Source: Ursus arctos
Lineage: Eukaryota > Chordata > Mammalia > Carnivora > Ursidae
Direction: 5' to 3'
DNA length: 64,000 nt
Assembly: GCF_023065955.2 (NCBI RefSeq)
Contig: NW_026623078.1
Coordinates: forward strand, 7,016,199-7,080,198
Position numbers and translations under genes: made by a program
Shown: piece after piece, positions 33,960 through 45,955 of the stretch
Numbering within the stretch: the first letter of the stretch is position 1
Layout of the letters: each line of letters starts with the position of its first letter
The notes under the pieces: generated by a model
Database searches by the model: none
What the model saw: only the letters and a program-made list of their open reading frames with translations
What the model was told of the DNA's origin: nothing

Positions 33960-34787
33960 TCTATTTCATGTAGCTGACCAATTTTCCCAGCACCATTTAT
34001 TGAAGAGACTGTCTTTTTTCCACTGGATGCCTTTTCCTCCTTTATCGAAGGAGGAAATTACTTGCCCAAAGAGCCGAGGGTCCATTTCTGGGTTCTCTCT
34101 TCTGTTCCATTGGTCTATGTGTCTGTTTTTGTGTCAGTACCATGCTGTCTTTGTGATCACAGATTTGTAGTACAGCTTGAAATCCAGCATTGTGATGCCA
34201 CCAGCTTTGTTTTTCCTTTCCAACAATTCCTTGGCGATTCATGGCTTTTTCTGGTTCCATACAAATTTAAGGACTATTTGTTCCAGTTCCTTGAAAAAAT
34301 GTCATTGGTTTTTTGATAGGGATAGCACTAAAAGTGTAGATTGCTCTGGGTAGCATGGACATTTTAACTATGTTAATTCTTCCGATTGGAGCATGGAATA
34401 TTTTTCCATGTTTTTGTGTCTTCAATGTCTTTCAAGAGTGATTTGTAGTTTCTAGAATATAGGTCCTTTACATCTCTGGTTAAGTTAATTCCAAGGTAAC
34501 GTATGATTTTGGTGCTATTGTAAATGGGATGGATTCTCTAATTTCTCTTTCTTCAGTCTCATTGTTCATGTATAGAAATGCAACTGATTTCTGAGCATTG
34601 ATTTTGTATCCCGCCACATTACTGAATTGCTCTATAACTTCCAGTAGTTTGGGAGTGGATTCTTTTGGGTTTTCCATATAGAGTATCATGTCATCTGCAA
34701 AGAGAGACAGTTTGACTTCTTCTTTGACAATTTGGATACTTTGTATCCCTTTTTGTTGTCTGATTGCTGTTGCAAGGACTTCTAGTA

Positions 34788-35513
34788 CTATGTTGAAAAT
34801 AATGGCAAGAGTGGGCATCCTTGTTGTGTTCCTGATCTTAAGGGAAAGGCTTCCAGCTTTTCCCCATTGAGAATGATATTTGCTGTAGGATTTTCATAGA
34901 TGGTTTCTATGTGATTGAGGAATGTACCCTTTATCCCTACACTCTGAAGGGTTTTAATCAGGAAAGGATGCTGTATACTGTCAAATGCTTTTTCTGCATC
35001 TATTGAGAGGACCATATGATTTTTGGCTTTTTTCTTGTTCATAAAATCTATCACACTGATAGATTTGTGAATGTTGAACCACGCTTGCATCCCAGGGATG
35101 AATCCCACTTGATCGTGATGGATAATCCTTTTAATGAACTGTTGGATTCTATTAGTCAGGATCTTGTTGAGGATTTTGGCGTCCATATTCATTAGGGAAA
35201 TCGGTCTGTAATTCTCCTTTTTGAGGGGGTCTTTGCTTGGTTTGGGGATCAAGGTAATATTGGCCTCATAGAATGAGTTTGGTAGCTTTCCTTCTGTTTC
35301 TATTTTTTGAAATAGCTTTAGGAGAATAGGTATTATTTTTTCTTTGAATGTTTGGTAGAATTCCCCAGGAAATCCATCAGGCCCTGGCATTTTGTTTTTT
35401 GGAAGGTTTTTAATCACTATTTCAAACTCTTCATAATTAATTGGCCTTTTTAAAAAATAAATTTCTTCCTGTTTCAGTCTTGGTAGTTTATAGGTTTCCA
35501 GGAAGGCCTCCAT
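34788..35513 (-). pseudogene. L1 ORF2 reverse-transcriptase fragment
   Basis: 241 codons covering the RT fingers and palm: [67 protein letters not shown] and [11 protein letters not shown]. It is frameshifted before the FADD motif, which continues in the next frame (34480-34818). Confidence 0.87.
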
Positions 35514-36317
35514 CTTTTCCAGGTTGTTTAACTTACTGGCATAAAGCTGTTGATAAAAGTTTCTAATAATCCTTCCAATTTCATTGGAGATGGTTGTGAC
35601 CTCTCCCTTTTCATTAATGATTTTATTAATTTGGCTCCTTTCTCTATTCTTTCGAATAAGTCTTGCCAGTGGTTTGCCAATTTTATTTATTCTTTCAAAG
35701 ACCAGCTTCTAGTTCTGTTGATCTGCTCTACTGTGCTCCTAGTTTCTCATTCATTGATTTCTGCTCTAATCTTGGTCAACTGCTTTCTTGTGCGTGGATT
35801 AGGCCTATTCCTCTGTTGCTGTTCCAGCTTCATGAGGTGAGAATATAAAAACCACATTTTCAATTTTATATTCTTTTGAGTGAGGCTTGGATGGCTATGT
35901 ATTTTCCCCTTAGGACTGCCTTTGCAGTGCCCCATAGGTTTTGGAACATTGTGTTTTCATTCTCATTGGTCTCCATAAAGTGTTTAAATTGATTTTTATT
36001 TCCTGGTTTATCGAATCATTCTTGAGCAGGATGGTTCTTAGTCTCCAAGTGTTGGAGTTTCTTCCAAATTTTTCCTTGTGATTGAGTTCCAATTTCAAAG
36101 CGTTGTGGTCTGAGAATATGTAGGGAATAACTTCAGGCTTTTGGTGTCGGTTGAGACCTCTTTTTGTGACCCAGAACATCATCTATTCTTGAGAATGTTC
36201 CATGGGCATTAGATTAGAATGAGTATTCTTTGGTTCTGGGTGTAGTGTTCTATATATATCTATGAGGTCCAACTCATCTAGTATGGCATTCAAAGCTCTT
36301 GTTTCTTTGTTGATTTT

Positions 36318-36500
36318 TTTTAAGATTTTATTTATTTGACAGACAGCCAGTGAGAGAGGGAACACAAGCAGGGGAAGTGGGAGAGGAAGAAGCAGGCTCC
36401 CATCAGAGCAGGGAGTCTGATGCGGGGCTCGATCCCATGACTTCGGGATCATGCCCTGGGCTGAAGGCAGACACTTAACGACTGAGCCACCCAGGCACCC
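36318..36500 (-). mobile_element. CAN-SINE inside L1 ORF2
   Basis: Antisense young CAN-SINE (GCCACCCAGGCACCCC head). Exact target-site duplication CTTTGTTGATTTT at 36305-36317 and 36501-36513. Confidence 0.95.
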
Positions 36501-37061
36501 CTTTGTTGATTTTCTCCTTAGGGATCTGTCTATTGCTGATAGTGGAGTGATGAGGTCCCCTACTATTAATGTATTTTTATCTATATGTCTCTTTATTCTG
36601 GTTAAGAGTTAGCTTGTGTATCTTGCTGCTCCCCTGTTGGGGGCATATATATCTATAATTGTCATATCCACTTGTTGGATGCATCCTTTAAGAATAATAG
36701 AGTGCCCTTCTGTACCTCTAACTATGGTCCTTAGTTTACAATCCAATCTGTCCGATATGAGATTTGCTACCCCAGCGTTCTTTTGAGGTCCATTGGTGTG
36801 AAAGATGGTATTCCATCCCTTTACTTTCAGTCTGGATGTATCTTTAGGTTCAAAATGAGTCTCTTGTAGACAGCAAATGGCTGGGTCATGTCTTTTTATC
36901 CAATCTCCAACCCTGTGTCATTTTATGGGAGCGTTTAGGTCATTTACATTGAGACCCATTATTGAGAGATATGATTTTAATGATGTCATGTTGAGAGTAA
37001 AGTCTTTGTTTCTATAGATTGTGACTTTCTGTTGTGTATCACTCTTGGGGCCTTTTTACTT

Positions 37062-37971
37062 TTATAGAACCCCCCCCCTTAATATCTCCTGTAGGGCTGG
37101 TTTCATGGTTATGAAATTGATCAATGACTGGCGATTCTGGAAGGTCTTTATTTCTCCATCAATTCTGAATGACAGCCTTGCTGGATAAAGGATCCTTGGC
37201 TGCATATTTTTCTCTGAAAGAGCTTTAAAAATGCCCCCCCCCCAACCCTTTCTCTCATTCCAGGTCTGTGTAGACAGGTCTGATGTAATTCTGGTAACTG
37301 TGCCTTGGTAAGTGAGAAATTCCTTTGCCTTGGCTGCTTTCAATACTGTATCCTTGGATCTAATATTTGCAAATTGCACTATGATGTGACGTGGCATAGG
37401 TTTGTCGTGGTTGAGCTTGGGAGGGGTCCTCTTTGCCTCTTGGACACGAAAGTGTGTTTCTTTTGCTAGATTAGGGAAGTTTTCAGCTACAATTTGTTCA
37501 AATATCTCTTCTAGACCTCTGTTTTTCTCCACCCCCTTGGGGATGCCGATGATTCTGACATTGGAACGTTTCATTGAGTCAGTAATCTCCCGTAACCTAC
37601 ATTCTTGAGATTGGATTTTTTTTGAGCCAAGTTTCTATTTTAGCTTTCACTTCTACTTACCCATCCTCTAATTCACCGATACATTCTTCTGCCTCATTCA
37701 CCCTGGCCATCAGAACCTCTAGTTTTGACTGCATTTGGCTCATAGAATTTTTAATTTCTGCCAGATTTGCTCTCATTTCCACCCTTAGAGATTCTATATT
37801 CTCATTAATATTTTCGTTAATACTTTTTTCAAGTCTACACATCATCTTGACCATTGTTACTCTGAATTCCATTTCTGATAATTTGGTTATATCCATATCC
37901 ATCAGTTCTGTGGCAGAGGCCACAGACTCATTGTCTTTTCTTTGCTGGGGGGGATTTCTCCTTCTCATCAT
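37062..37971 (-). pseudogene. L1 ORF1, broken in two frames
   Basis: The 5' frame (37971-37657) starts MMRRRNPPQQRKDNESVASA and holds the coiled coil (MSQMQSKLEVLMARVNEAEECI). The 3' frame (37574-37062) holds the RRM and C-terminal domain (SNVRIIGIPKGVEKNRGLEE, RILYPARLSFRIDGEIKTF). Together they cover the whole ORF1 RNA chaperone except for the break at about 37600-37657. Confidence 0.87.
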
Positions 37972-38904
37972 TCTGATGAGGAGAGGTTGCAGGGTTGTCC
38001 AGAGCCCAAATTATTGCCCAGGACCCAGGCAATGCACACTTGTTTTATAGGGACCTTAGGGATGTGGGCTTCTTGATTTTTCAGCATGCCTTCTGGAAGA
38101 GGCACCTGCTGCGCCGATACTCAGGCAACCCTGTTTGGGTAGGGTCTCTGTGTCCCCTGCGAGGGGGGATGGGGATGGGCATACTGTGAGCTGGTATTTC
38201 CAGGCTTTTGTCCTCTGGAGGCTTTCCCTGGTGGTTTGCTGTGCCTCTTCTGAGAGTCAGAGCAGCAGTGGCCGAATCTCAGCCTCCGTCTCAGAACAGA
38301 GGGATTGCAGACCTCTCTCCACTGGTGTTCTGGTCACTTTAACTCTGTTTCTGTTGGTGCTGCTCAACCCTGCAGTGTCCTGGGATGTGTGCCCCACAGC
38401 CGGGGTCTCAACCCTCACTTCCAGGGCCGGCACGTCTCTGTCCTTTGTGTTTCTAACACCACCAGCCACCAGCCGCCAGCTGCCCCTGGGTGCTCCGTAG
38501 CTCTGTAGCTCTGTTTCAGTGAGGTTCCTGTGCACTCCAGAGCTCTGGTTTTCACGCTGGTCGCAGGCACTCCCCAGCTCATGGTCTCAGTCTGCTCTCT
38601 CACGGTTGCCGGTCAGAGAGTCCGCCCGCTCCCCAGTGCAGGTGGCTACCGCTTGCCGGCGCCCGAGCACGGAGTCTCCCTCCCCCTCCCATTTATCTTC
38701 CAATATCTGTGTGTGTATTCACGGCTCCCCGCTTCGTACCTCAATACTCATTGCTGGAGATGTTCATTTGTAGAGATCCAGATGTATCTTCCTGCATCTC
38801 AGGCTGATTCAATGGATGTTTAGGATGGTCTGGTACCTATCCAGCTCGATTCAGGGACCAGCTGAGAAAGGGGACTGCTACTCCTCTGCCATCTTAACTC
38901 AATC

Positions 38905-39203
38905 CCTCATAATACATTCTTAAAATTCTCTGTATTTCCTTGGTGTTGGTCATGATCTCTCCCCTTTCATTCACGATTTTATTAATTTGGGTCCTCTCTC
39001 TCTTCTTTTGGATAAGTCTGGTCAGAGTTTTATCGATCTTACAAATTCAAAGAGCAAGCTTCTAGTTTTGTTGATCTGTTCTACTGTTCTTCTGGTTTCT
39101 GTTTCATTAATTTCTGCTCTAATCCTTATTATTTCTCTTCTCTTGCTTTGTTTAGGCTTTATTTGCTGTTCCTTCCCCAGGTCCTTTAGGTATTCTTGGA
39201 AGA
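38905..39203 (-). mobile_element. L1 ORF2 fragment, inverted relative to the next piece
   Basis: CTTGGTGTTGGTCATGATCTC... to CCTTCCCCAGGTCCTTTAGG is antisense ORF2 from just upstream of reverse transcriptase (equivalent to about 58870-59150 in the full L1). It lies between the 5' end of one L1 and a plus-strand L1. Confidence 0.82.
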
Positions 39204-39224
39204 ATAAATATTAGTATCTATGCT

Positions 39225-40862
39225 ACCCAGAGCAATTGACACTTTCAGTGCAATCCCTACCAAATACCATCGACATTTTTCACAGATCTGGAGAGAACAA
39301 TCCTAAAATTTGTATGGAACCAGAAAAGACACTGAATAGTCAGGGGAATGTTGAAAAAGAATACCAAAGCTGGGGGCATCATAATGCCCGACCTTGAGCT
39401 ATATTACAAGTCTGTGATCATCAAGACAACATGGTACTAGCATAAAAACAGAATATAGATCAATGGAACAGAATAGAGACCCCAGAAATGGACCCTCAAC
39501 TCTGGTCAACTAATCTTTGACAAAGCAGGTAAGAATATCCAGTGGAAAAAAGACTGTCTCTTCAATAAATGGTGCTGGGAAAACTGGACAGCTACATGCA
39601 GAAGAATGAAACTGGACCATTCTCTTACGCCATATACAAAGATAAACTCAAAATGGATGAAGGACCTAAATGTGAGAGAAGAATCCATCAAAATCATAGA
39701 GGAGAACACAGGCAGTTACCTCTTAGACCTCGGCCACAGAACTTCTTTCAAGACACATCTCTAAAGGCAAGAGAATCAAAAGCAAAAATGAGCTTTTGGG
39801 ACTTCATCAAGATAAAAAGCTTCTGCAAGCAGAAGAAAGAGTCAACAAAACTAAAAGACAACCCATGGAATGGGAGAATATATTTGCAAATAACATAACA
39901 GATAAAGGGCTGGTATCAAAGATCTATAAAGAACTTCTCAAACCCAACACCCAAAAAACAAATAATCCAGTCAAGAAATGGGCAGAAGCCATGAACAGAC
40001 ACTTCTCTAAAGAAGTCATACAAATGGCCAACAGACACATGAAAAAATGCTCCACATCACTTGTCATGTGATTAGGTATACCTAATGAGACCACACTGAG
40101 ATACCACCTTACACCAGTTAGAATGGCTAAAATTAACAAGACAGGGAAAAACAAATGTTGGTGAGGATGCGGAGAAAAGGGAACCCTCTTGCACTGTTGA
40201 TGGGAATGCAAGCTGGTACAGCCACTCTGGAAAACAGTATGGAGGTTCCTCAAAAAGTTAAAAATAGAGCTATTCTGTGGCCCTGCAATTGCACTACTGG
40301 ATATTTACCCCAAATATATGGATGTAGTGAAAAGAAAGGACACCAGTACCCCAATGTTCATATCAGCAGTGTCCACTACAGCCAAACTGTGGAAGAAGCC
40401 GAGATGTCCTTCAACAGATGAATGATAAAGAAGATGTGGTTCGTATATACAATGGAATATTATTCAGCCATCAGAAAGGATGAATACCTACCATTTACAT
40501 TGACATGGATGGAATTGGAGGGTATTATGTTAAATGAAATAGAGAAAGGTAATTATCAGATGGTTTCACTCATGTAGAATGTATAAGAAATAGTGCAGAG
40601 GACAATAGAGGAAGGGAGGGAATACTAAATGGGAAGAAATAAAAGAGGGAGACAAACCATATGAGACTCTTGACTCTGGGAAACAAACTGAGGGTTGCAG
40701 AAAGGGAGGTGTGTGGGGGGATGGGATAACTGGGTGCCGGGCATTAAGGAGGGGATGTGATGTGATGAGCACTGTGTTTTATATGCAACCAATGAATCAT
40801 TGAACACTACATCAAAAACTAATGATGTACTATATGTTGGCTATTGAATTTAAAAAATAAGC
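39225..40862 (+). mobile_element. 5'-truncated L1 (RT C-terminal part to 3' end)
   Basis: A sense L1 from about ACCCAGAGCAATTGACACTTTC through the ORF2 C-terminal domain (about 40100-40420, with frame changes) to the 3' UTR (GATGAGCACTGTGTTTTATA) and a tail at about 40860. Together with the adjacent antisense piece it may be one 5'-inverted insertion with an internal deletion. Confidence 0.88.
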
Positions 40863-40935
40863 ACTCGGAAACAAGGTATGTATTCAGAAAACAGTTCTGA
40901 TACCTACTGGTCCTTTCAACACTAGGCATCCTTTA

Positions 40936-41119
40936 TTTATTTTTTAAGATTTTGTTTATTTATTTGAGAGAGTGAGTGAGAGAGCATGAGCCAGAGGAGA
41001 GGCAGAGAAGCAGATTCCCCGCTGAGCAGGGAGCCTAATGTGGGACGTGATCCCAGGACTCTGGGATAATGACCTGAGCTGAAGGCAGACGCTTAACCCA
41101 CTGAGCCACCCAGGCACCC
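40936..41119 (-). mobile_element. CAN-SINE
   Basis: Antisense copy with GAGCCACCCAGGCACCC head. GCATCCTTTA at 40926-40935 and 41125-41134 marks the target-site duplication. Confidence 0.92.
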
Positions 41120-41134
41120 ACAAAGCATCCTTTA

Positions 41135-41650
41135 AAAAAGAATACACAAAAATATTTTCTAGAATGACATCTGCATTTTTCATAATGAATTTATCCTGCC
41201 TGCTGAAAGTGATGTTTTTACTTGTTTGATTTAAAAAGAATCTACTTTATTCTAGCAGAATGGGGCAAGAATTGATGAGAACTTTGTCAGTTCTCTGAAA
41301 CTAGATTGATGCCATGTTTGCAATTCATTAAAGGTCCAAAAACTCAAAAAATCTCCCTAACTCATGAGGCTCTGAAATATTACATGGGGAATGTAAGCAC
41401 ATAAATGTTAAGTGATTTACCACCCCGGCACAGCTAGTATATCATAAAGTTTGGCCCAAGTTCCTCTGAATCACAAACCAGTACTGTCTTCAGTTATCTC
41501 TAACCAATGACAATTTACCTTGCTACAAAGTTAAAATAGGCAAGTGTGTGCCAAACACATTAAAAATACACACATGTGATCTATTTCCAATATTTTTTTC
41601 TAAAGAAAAAAAAACAGAGTCCCAGAAAATTTGCATTAAATTTTAAGTTC
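41135..41650. other. Non-coding DNA, no recognised element
   Basis: Intergenic. A phrase near 41380-41470 (TTAAGTGATTTACCACCCCG, CACAGCTAGTATATCATAAAG) resembles an antisense MIR. Confidence 0.45.
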
Positions 41651-41654
41651 CCTA

Positions 41655-42790
41655 GCCAAAGCAATCTTAAAAAAGAAAAACAAAGCTAGAGGCATCACAA
41701 TTCCAGATTTCAAGATATAGTACAAGGTATTAGTAATCAAAATAATATGGTACTGCCACAAAAATAGGCACTTAGATCAATGGAACAGAATAGAGAGCCC
41801 AGAAAAAAAACTCATGATTATATGGTCAATTCATCTATGAGGCAAGAATATACAATAGGGAAAAGACAGTCTCCTCAATAAATGATGCTGAGAAAATTGG
41901 ACAGCTACGTGGAAAAGAATGAAATTGAAACACTTTCTTATACCATACATAAAACTAAACTCAAAATGGATTAAAAACCTAGATGTGAGACCTAAAACCA
42001 TAAGACTGAGAAGAAAATATAGGCAGTAGTTTCTTTGACATCAGCTTTAGCCACGTTTTTCTGGATAGGTCTCCTTAGGCAAGTGAAACAAAAGCAAAGG
42101 AAACTATTGGGATTACATCAAAATAAAAAGCTTATGCACAGAAAATCAACCACAAATCAAACAGGCAAACTACTGAATGGGAAAAGATATTTGCAAATGA
42201 TATACCTGATAAGAGGTTAATGTCCAAAATATATAAAGAACTTACATAATTCAACACACACAAAAAAAACAAACCCACACAATCTGATTTAAAAATGGGC
42301 AGAAGACTTGAATAGACATTTTTCCAAAGAACACACGTAGATGACCAACAGACATATGAAAAGATGCTCAACATCAGTAATCATCAGGAAAATGCAAATC
42401 AAAACCACAATAAGATGTTACCTTACACCTGTTAGAATGACTAGCATCAAAAAATAAGAAATAAGCATTAGTGAGGATGTGGGGAAAAAAAGAACACTTG
42501 TGCACTGTTGGTGGGAATGTAAATTGGTATAGCCATTGTGGAAAACACTGTAGAGATCCCTCAAAAAATGAAGGATAGAATTATCATATGATCCAGTAAT
42601 TCTACTACCAAAGAAAACAAAAATACTAATTCAAAAAGATATATGCATGCCTATGTTAATTGCAGCATTTTTTATAATAGCCAAGATATGGAAGGAACCC
42701 AAGTGTCCATCCGTAGATGAATGGATAAAGAAGACGTGGTATGTATGTGTGTGTATACATATACATATATGTGTGTACATGTATACATGA
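41655..42790 (+). mobile_element. Old L1 ORF2 C-terminal fragment
   Basis: Sense ORF2 with many stops: AATGGATTAAAAACCTAGATG, GGCAAGTGAAACAAAAGC, TTACACCTGTTAGAATGAC, TGGATAAAGAAGACGTGGTA. It is more diverged than the young copies and has a TATACA/CATATA microsatellite at the right end (about 42740-42790). Confidence 0.85.
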
Positions 42791-42889
42791 AAGCATGTAG
42801 AGAAAACATGAATTCTGAAGTCTGGATAAACACAGAGAATAAAGTAAAAAGCCATTACAATCTATTTCAAAGCCCATTTGTTATATAAA

Positions 42890-43520
42890 TGAGCCAGTGA
42901 TGGCTTCTGTATATTGGCCCCTAGATTGTTTACTTCTTCATAGCTGGTTGAATCCTGGTATATCAAAAGCCCACAGGTGCCAAAATTTTTACATATCTAA
43001 TTATTCTATATATAGCCCAAATAAATAGATTTTTAGCCACCTAGAGCCTGCCTACTTTGCATATCCCAGGAAACTGTGCCCAGTATCTTCTAACCATGGA
43101 TAAGACAAATTCTGCCAAGGATATATTGTATGGTGACTAACATAACATAATGAAAAATTATTATTAAAAAAAAAGATAAATTCTGCCAGCCATAGGTAGA
43201 TAAACACCCCCAAGTTATTGCTGCCCTTTGGAACTTTCTGACATAGAGTCCTCCCCCTTTCCAGGCTAACAGCACCTAGTCAAGTAAGCTTACTCTCTGA
43301 TCCCCATATTTCTCCTGGGGGTTAGTTAGCCCTTGGTCCTCCTCCCCTTCTGAGTACTGGTCTATAAGCCTATAGCCTCTGACAGATCTCATGAGAGGTG
43401 AGGGATTTCCCCCACAAGCAAATGTTCAAAGCAGTGTCCCCAAATAAAAGTTGTGTGTGCTACTGCCACCTCATGGTCCTATCTTTTTCCTCAAAATCCC
43501 CAGAAGCCCCCTACACAATT
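42890..43520 (+). mobile_element. LTR-like segment (candidate solo LTR of an endogenous retrovirus)
   Basis: A layout of long non-coding U3-like sequence, TCTATAAGCC at about 43360, a polyadenylation signal AATAAA at 43443, then GTGTGTGCTACTGCC and a U5-like tail ending near CCCCTACACAATTC. No internal gag, pol or env sequence is seen. A 58-bp L1 piece interrupts it. Boundaries and family are uncertain; the call rests on LTR-style order of signals. Confidence 0.45.
43118..43175 (+). mobile_element. Minimal L1 3' end insertion (about 58 bp)
   Basis: ATATTGTATGGTGACTAACA, then TAATGAAAAATTATTATT and an A run. Flanked by AGACAAATTCTGCCA (left) and AGATAAATTCTGCCA (right), so it is a true, extremely short insertion. 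Confidence 0.88.
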
Positions 43521-44995
43521 CTTACAGAACTGCCTTTGGCCAAACTAAAGAGCAATTCAGATTTTGGCTCAGAGAGCAAGAGAATCCTACACACATTTTT
43601 CAGGAAGAAAATAACAATTTCATCAATTAATAGATTTGGACTATTTGTAGTCCCATGACATAACTCTGGGATCTTACTGACCACAGCATAGTCTAGAATT
43701 CCCTTTTTACCCCTTTGTCTATTGTCAGCTTATGACCTTTAGAAAATACTATTCATATTTATCAGTGTTAATGAAAACCTCAAGTTCTCACTAACTTTAG
43801 TATTTCCCATTACACTTTTTTTTTATGTCATTGAGGTTGCCTGAGTAAGTTGTGTTCTTTTTTCCTTGACATACCTTAAATGCATATCATGGAGTTTCAG
43901 GATTGAAAAAAGAATTGCTTCTGATGCTTGCTTAAATCCCTTCTACCACTTTCCCAGCCTACATCTGACAAAACCCATGATGGAAAGTAGTCTTCAGAAG
44001 TAGCATGTACCATCACTGGACAGGTTTCTCTGTTAAAAAGCTATTCTCCATATTGAATTATAATGTAACTCCCTATAACTTTTAACTGTTATTTTTAATT
44101 CTGTACTTTGGAGACAAATGGGACAAATCGAATTGTTCTGTTAAATGATCACCTTCCCTTTTTTCTGATAGAGTCTTCTGTCTTCCAGTTTAAATATGCA
44201 AGTTCCTTCCACTGTTACCCATTTTTCATACTTTCAAGCCTTTCTAAATTGCTTTCCTCCAAAATCACTGTCATTTGCCCATTTGCTTCTTAAATTATGG
44301 GATCCAGAATTTATGAAGGACTCTTTATCTGATGTCTGTAGAGTCAAACAGTATTAGAGCATTACCTCCATTATACATTCTAAAGTCACAATATTAGTTG
44401 TAGTAATTATAATGTGGATATAAATGTTTAATTTACTTTACCCAGGCTGAAGTAAAATGAAAAGGACAAATTCACAAAACAAGTAGACCAACACTTTATA
44501 GTCAGGTAATAATGGAACAGTTGTTACTGATCTAAAAATCCCAGAATTACCGCAGCATGCTTGGGGGGATATATATATTCAATTGTAGAAAGAAAAAAAC
44601 AGATGGAACAGCATTAGAAGGGTTTTGTAAATTCTCTACTATAACTGAACTCTGTATCCTTTGGCTTTGTGGAATGCTTTGCTCTTACAATTTCATTCCT
44701 AAATCCAATGTTGTCTCTTTTGTGGGAAAACACAGCTGCATAACTATAAAAATATATGCAGATGCTTCTGGTTATATTTAACATTCTGATCCAAGGCTCA
44801 AGACCAACTTATTCTTCAGCTTAGAGCCAGGCTTCACCATCTTTCCCTTTTCCCCTAGAGGTTGGACCAATTTAGGCCTCAGTTAAAGAAATACATTCTG
44901 AGATCTAGCCAAAACTTTCTCATTGTTATTCCTAGATGAGGCCACTGGGAAAAGTCAGGTAATCCAGAAGGGTCAGAAGCCAACCTTGGCACGTT
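43521..44995. other. Non-coding DNA, no recognised element
   Basis: AT-rich intergenic sequence with only short frames lacking any family motif. Confidence 0.45.
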
Positions 44996-44999
44996 TATT

Positions 45000-45955
45000 A
45001 AAAAGATCTACAAAGAACTTCTCAAACTCAATACACAAGAAACCAATAAACAAATCATAAAATGGGCAGAAGATATGAATAGACACTTTTCCAATGAAGA
45101 CATACAAATGTCGAACAGATACATGAAAAAATATTCAAAATCATTAGCCATGAGGGAAATTCAAATCAAAACCACACTGAGATGCCACCTTACGCCAGTT
45201 AGAATGGCAAAAATCGACAAGGCAGGAAACAACAAATGTTGGAGAGGATGTGGAGAAAGGGGATCCCTCCTACATTGTTGGTGGGAATGAAAGTTGGTAC
45301 AGTCACTCTGGAAAACAGTGTGGAGGTCCCTTAAAAAGTTAAAAATTGAGTTACCCTATGATCCAGCCATTGCATTAGTGGGTATTTACCCCAAAGATAC
45401 AGACGTAATGAAGAGAAGGGCCATATGCACCCCAATGTTCATAGCAGCATTGTCCACAATAGCTAAATCGTGGAAGGAGCCGAGATGCCCTTCAACGGAT
45501 GACTGGATTAAGAAGTTGTGGTCCACATATACAATGGAATATTACTCAGCTATCAAAAAGAATGATTTCTCAACATTTGCTGCAACATGGACGGCACTGG
45601 AGGAGATAATGCTAAGTGAAATAAGTCAAGCAGAGAAAGACAATTATCGTATGGTTTCTCTCATCTATGGAACATAAGAAATAGGAAGATCGATAGAAGA
45701 AAGGGATAAAGAAAGGGGGTAATCAGAAGGGGGAATGAAGCATGAGAGACTGAACTCTGAGAAACAAACTGAGGGCTTCAGAGGGGAGGGTGGTGGGGGA
45801 ATGGGATAGGCTGGTGATGGGTAGTAAGGACGGCATGTATTGCATGGTGCACTGGGTGTTATATGCAACTAATGAATCATCAAACTTTACATCAAAAACC
45901 AGGGATGTACTGTATGGTGACTAACATAATAAAAAATATTATTATAATTTTAAAA
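45000..45955 (+). mobile_element. 5'-truncated young L1 (ORF2 C-terminus and 3' UTR)
   Basis: Starts at AAAAGATCTACAAAGAACTTC and encodes the ORF2 C-terminal region in two frames: 45075-45290, with [20 protein letters not shown], and 45294-45677, ending at the natural stop MVSLIYGT. The 3' UTR (GATGTACTGTATGGTGACTA) and A tail follow. One base loss or gain near 45290 splits the frames. Confidence 0.92.

Larger units (their letters stand above)
32937..38899 (-). mobile_element. Long carnivore L1 lacking its 3' end
   Basis: The minus-strand element has a 5' end at about 38899 (CTCTGCCATCTTAACTC on plus) and a 5' UTR of about 38000-38899. ORF1 pieces lie at 37062-37574 and 37657-37971. ORF2 runs from about 36960 to its proper stop near 32970 ([16 protein letters not shown]). 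A CAN-SINE sits at 36318-36500. ORF2 keeps the [13 protein letters not shown] motif at about 34700 but is cut by frameshifts into at least four frames, so it is inactive. The expected last 150-250 bp (3' UTR with TTAGTCACCATACAG) and poly-A are absent at 32937, unlike the other copies here. Confidence 0.92.
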
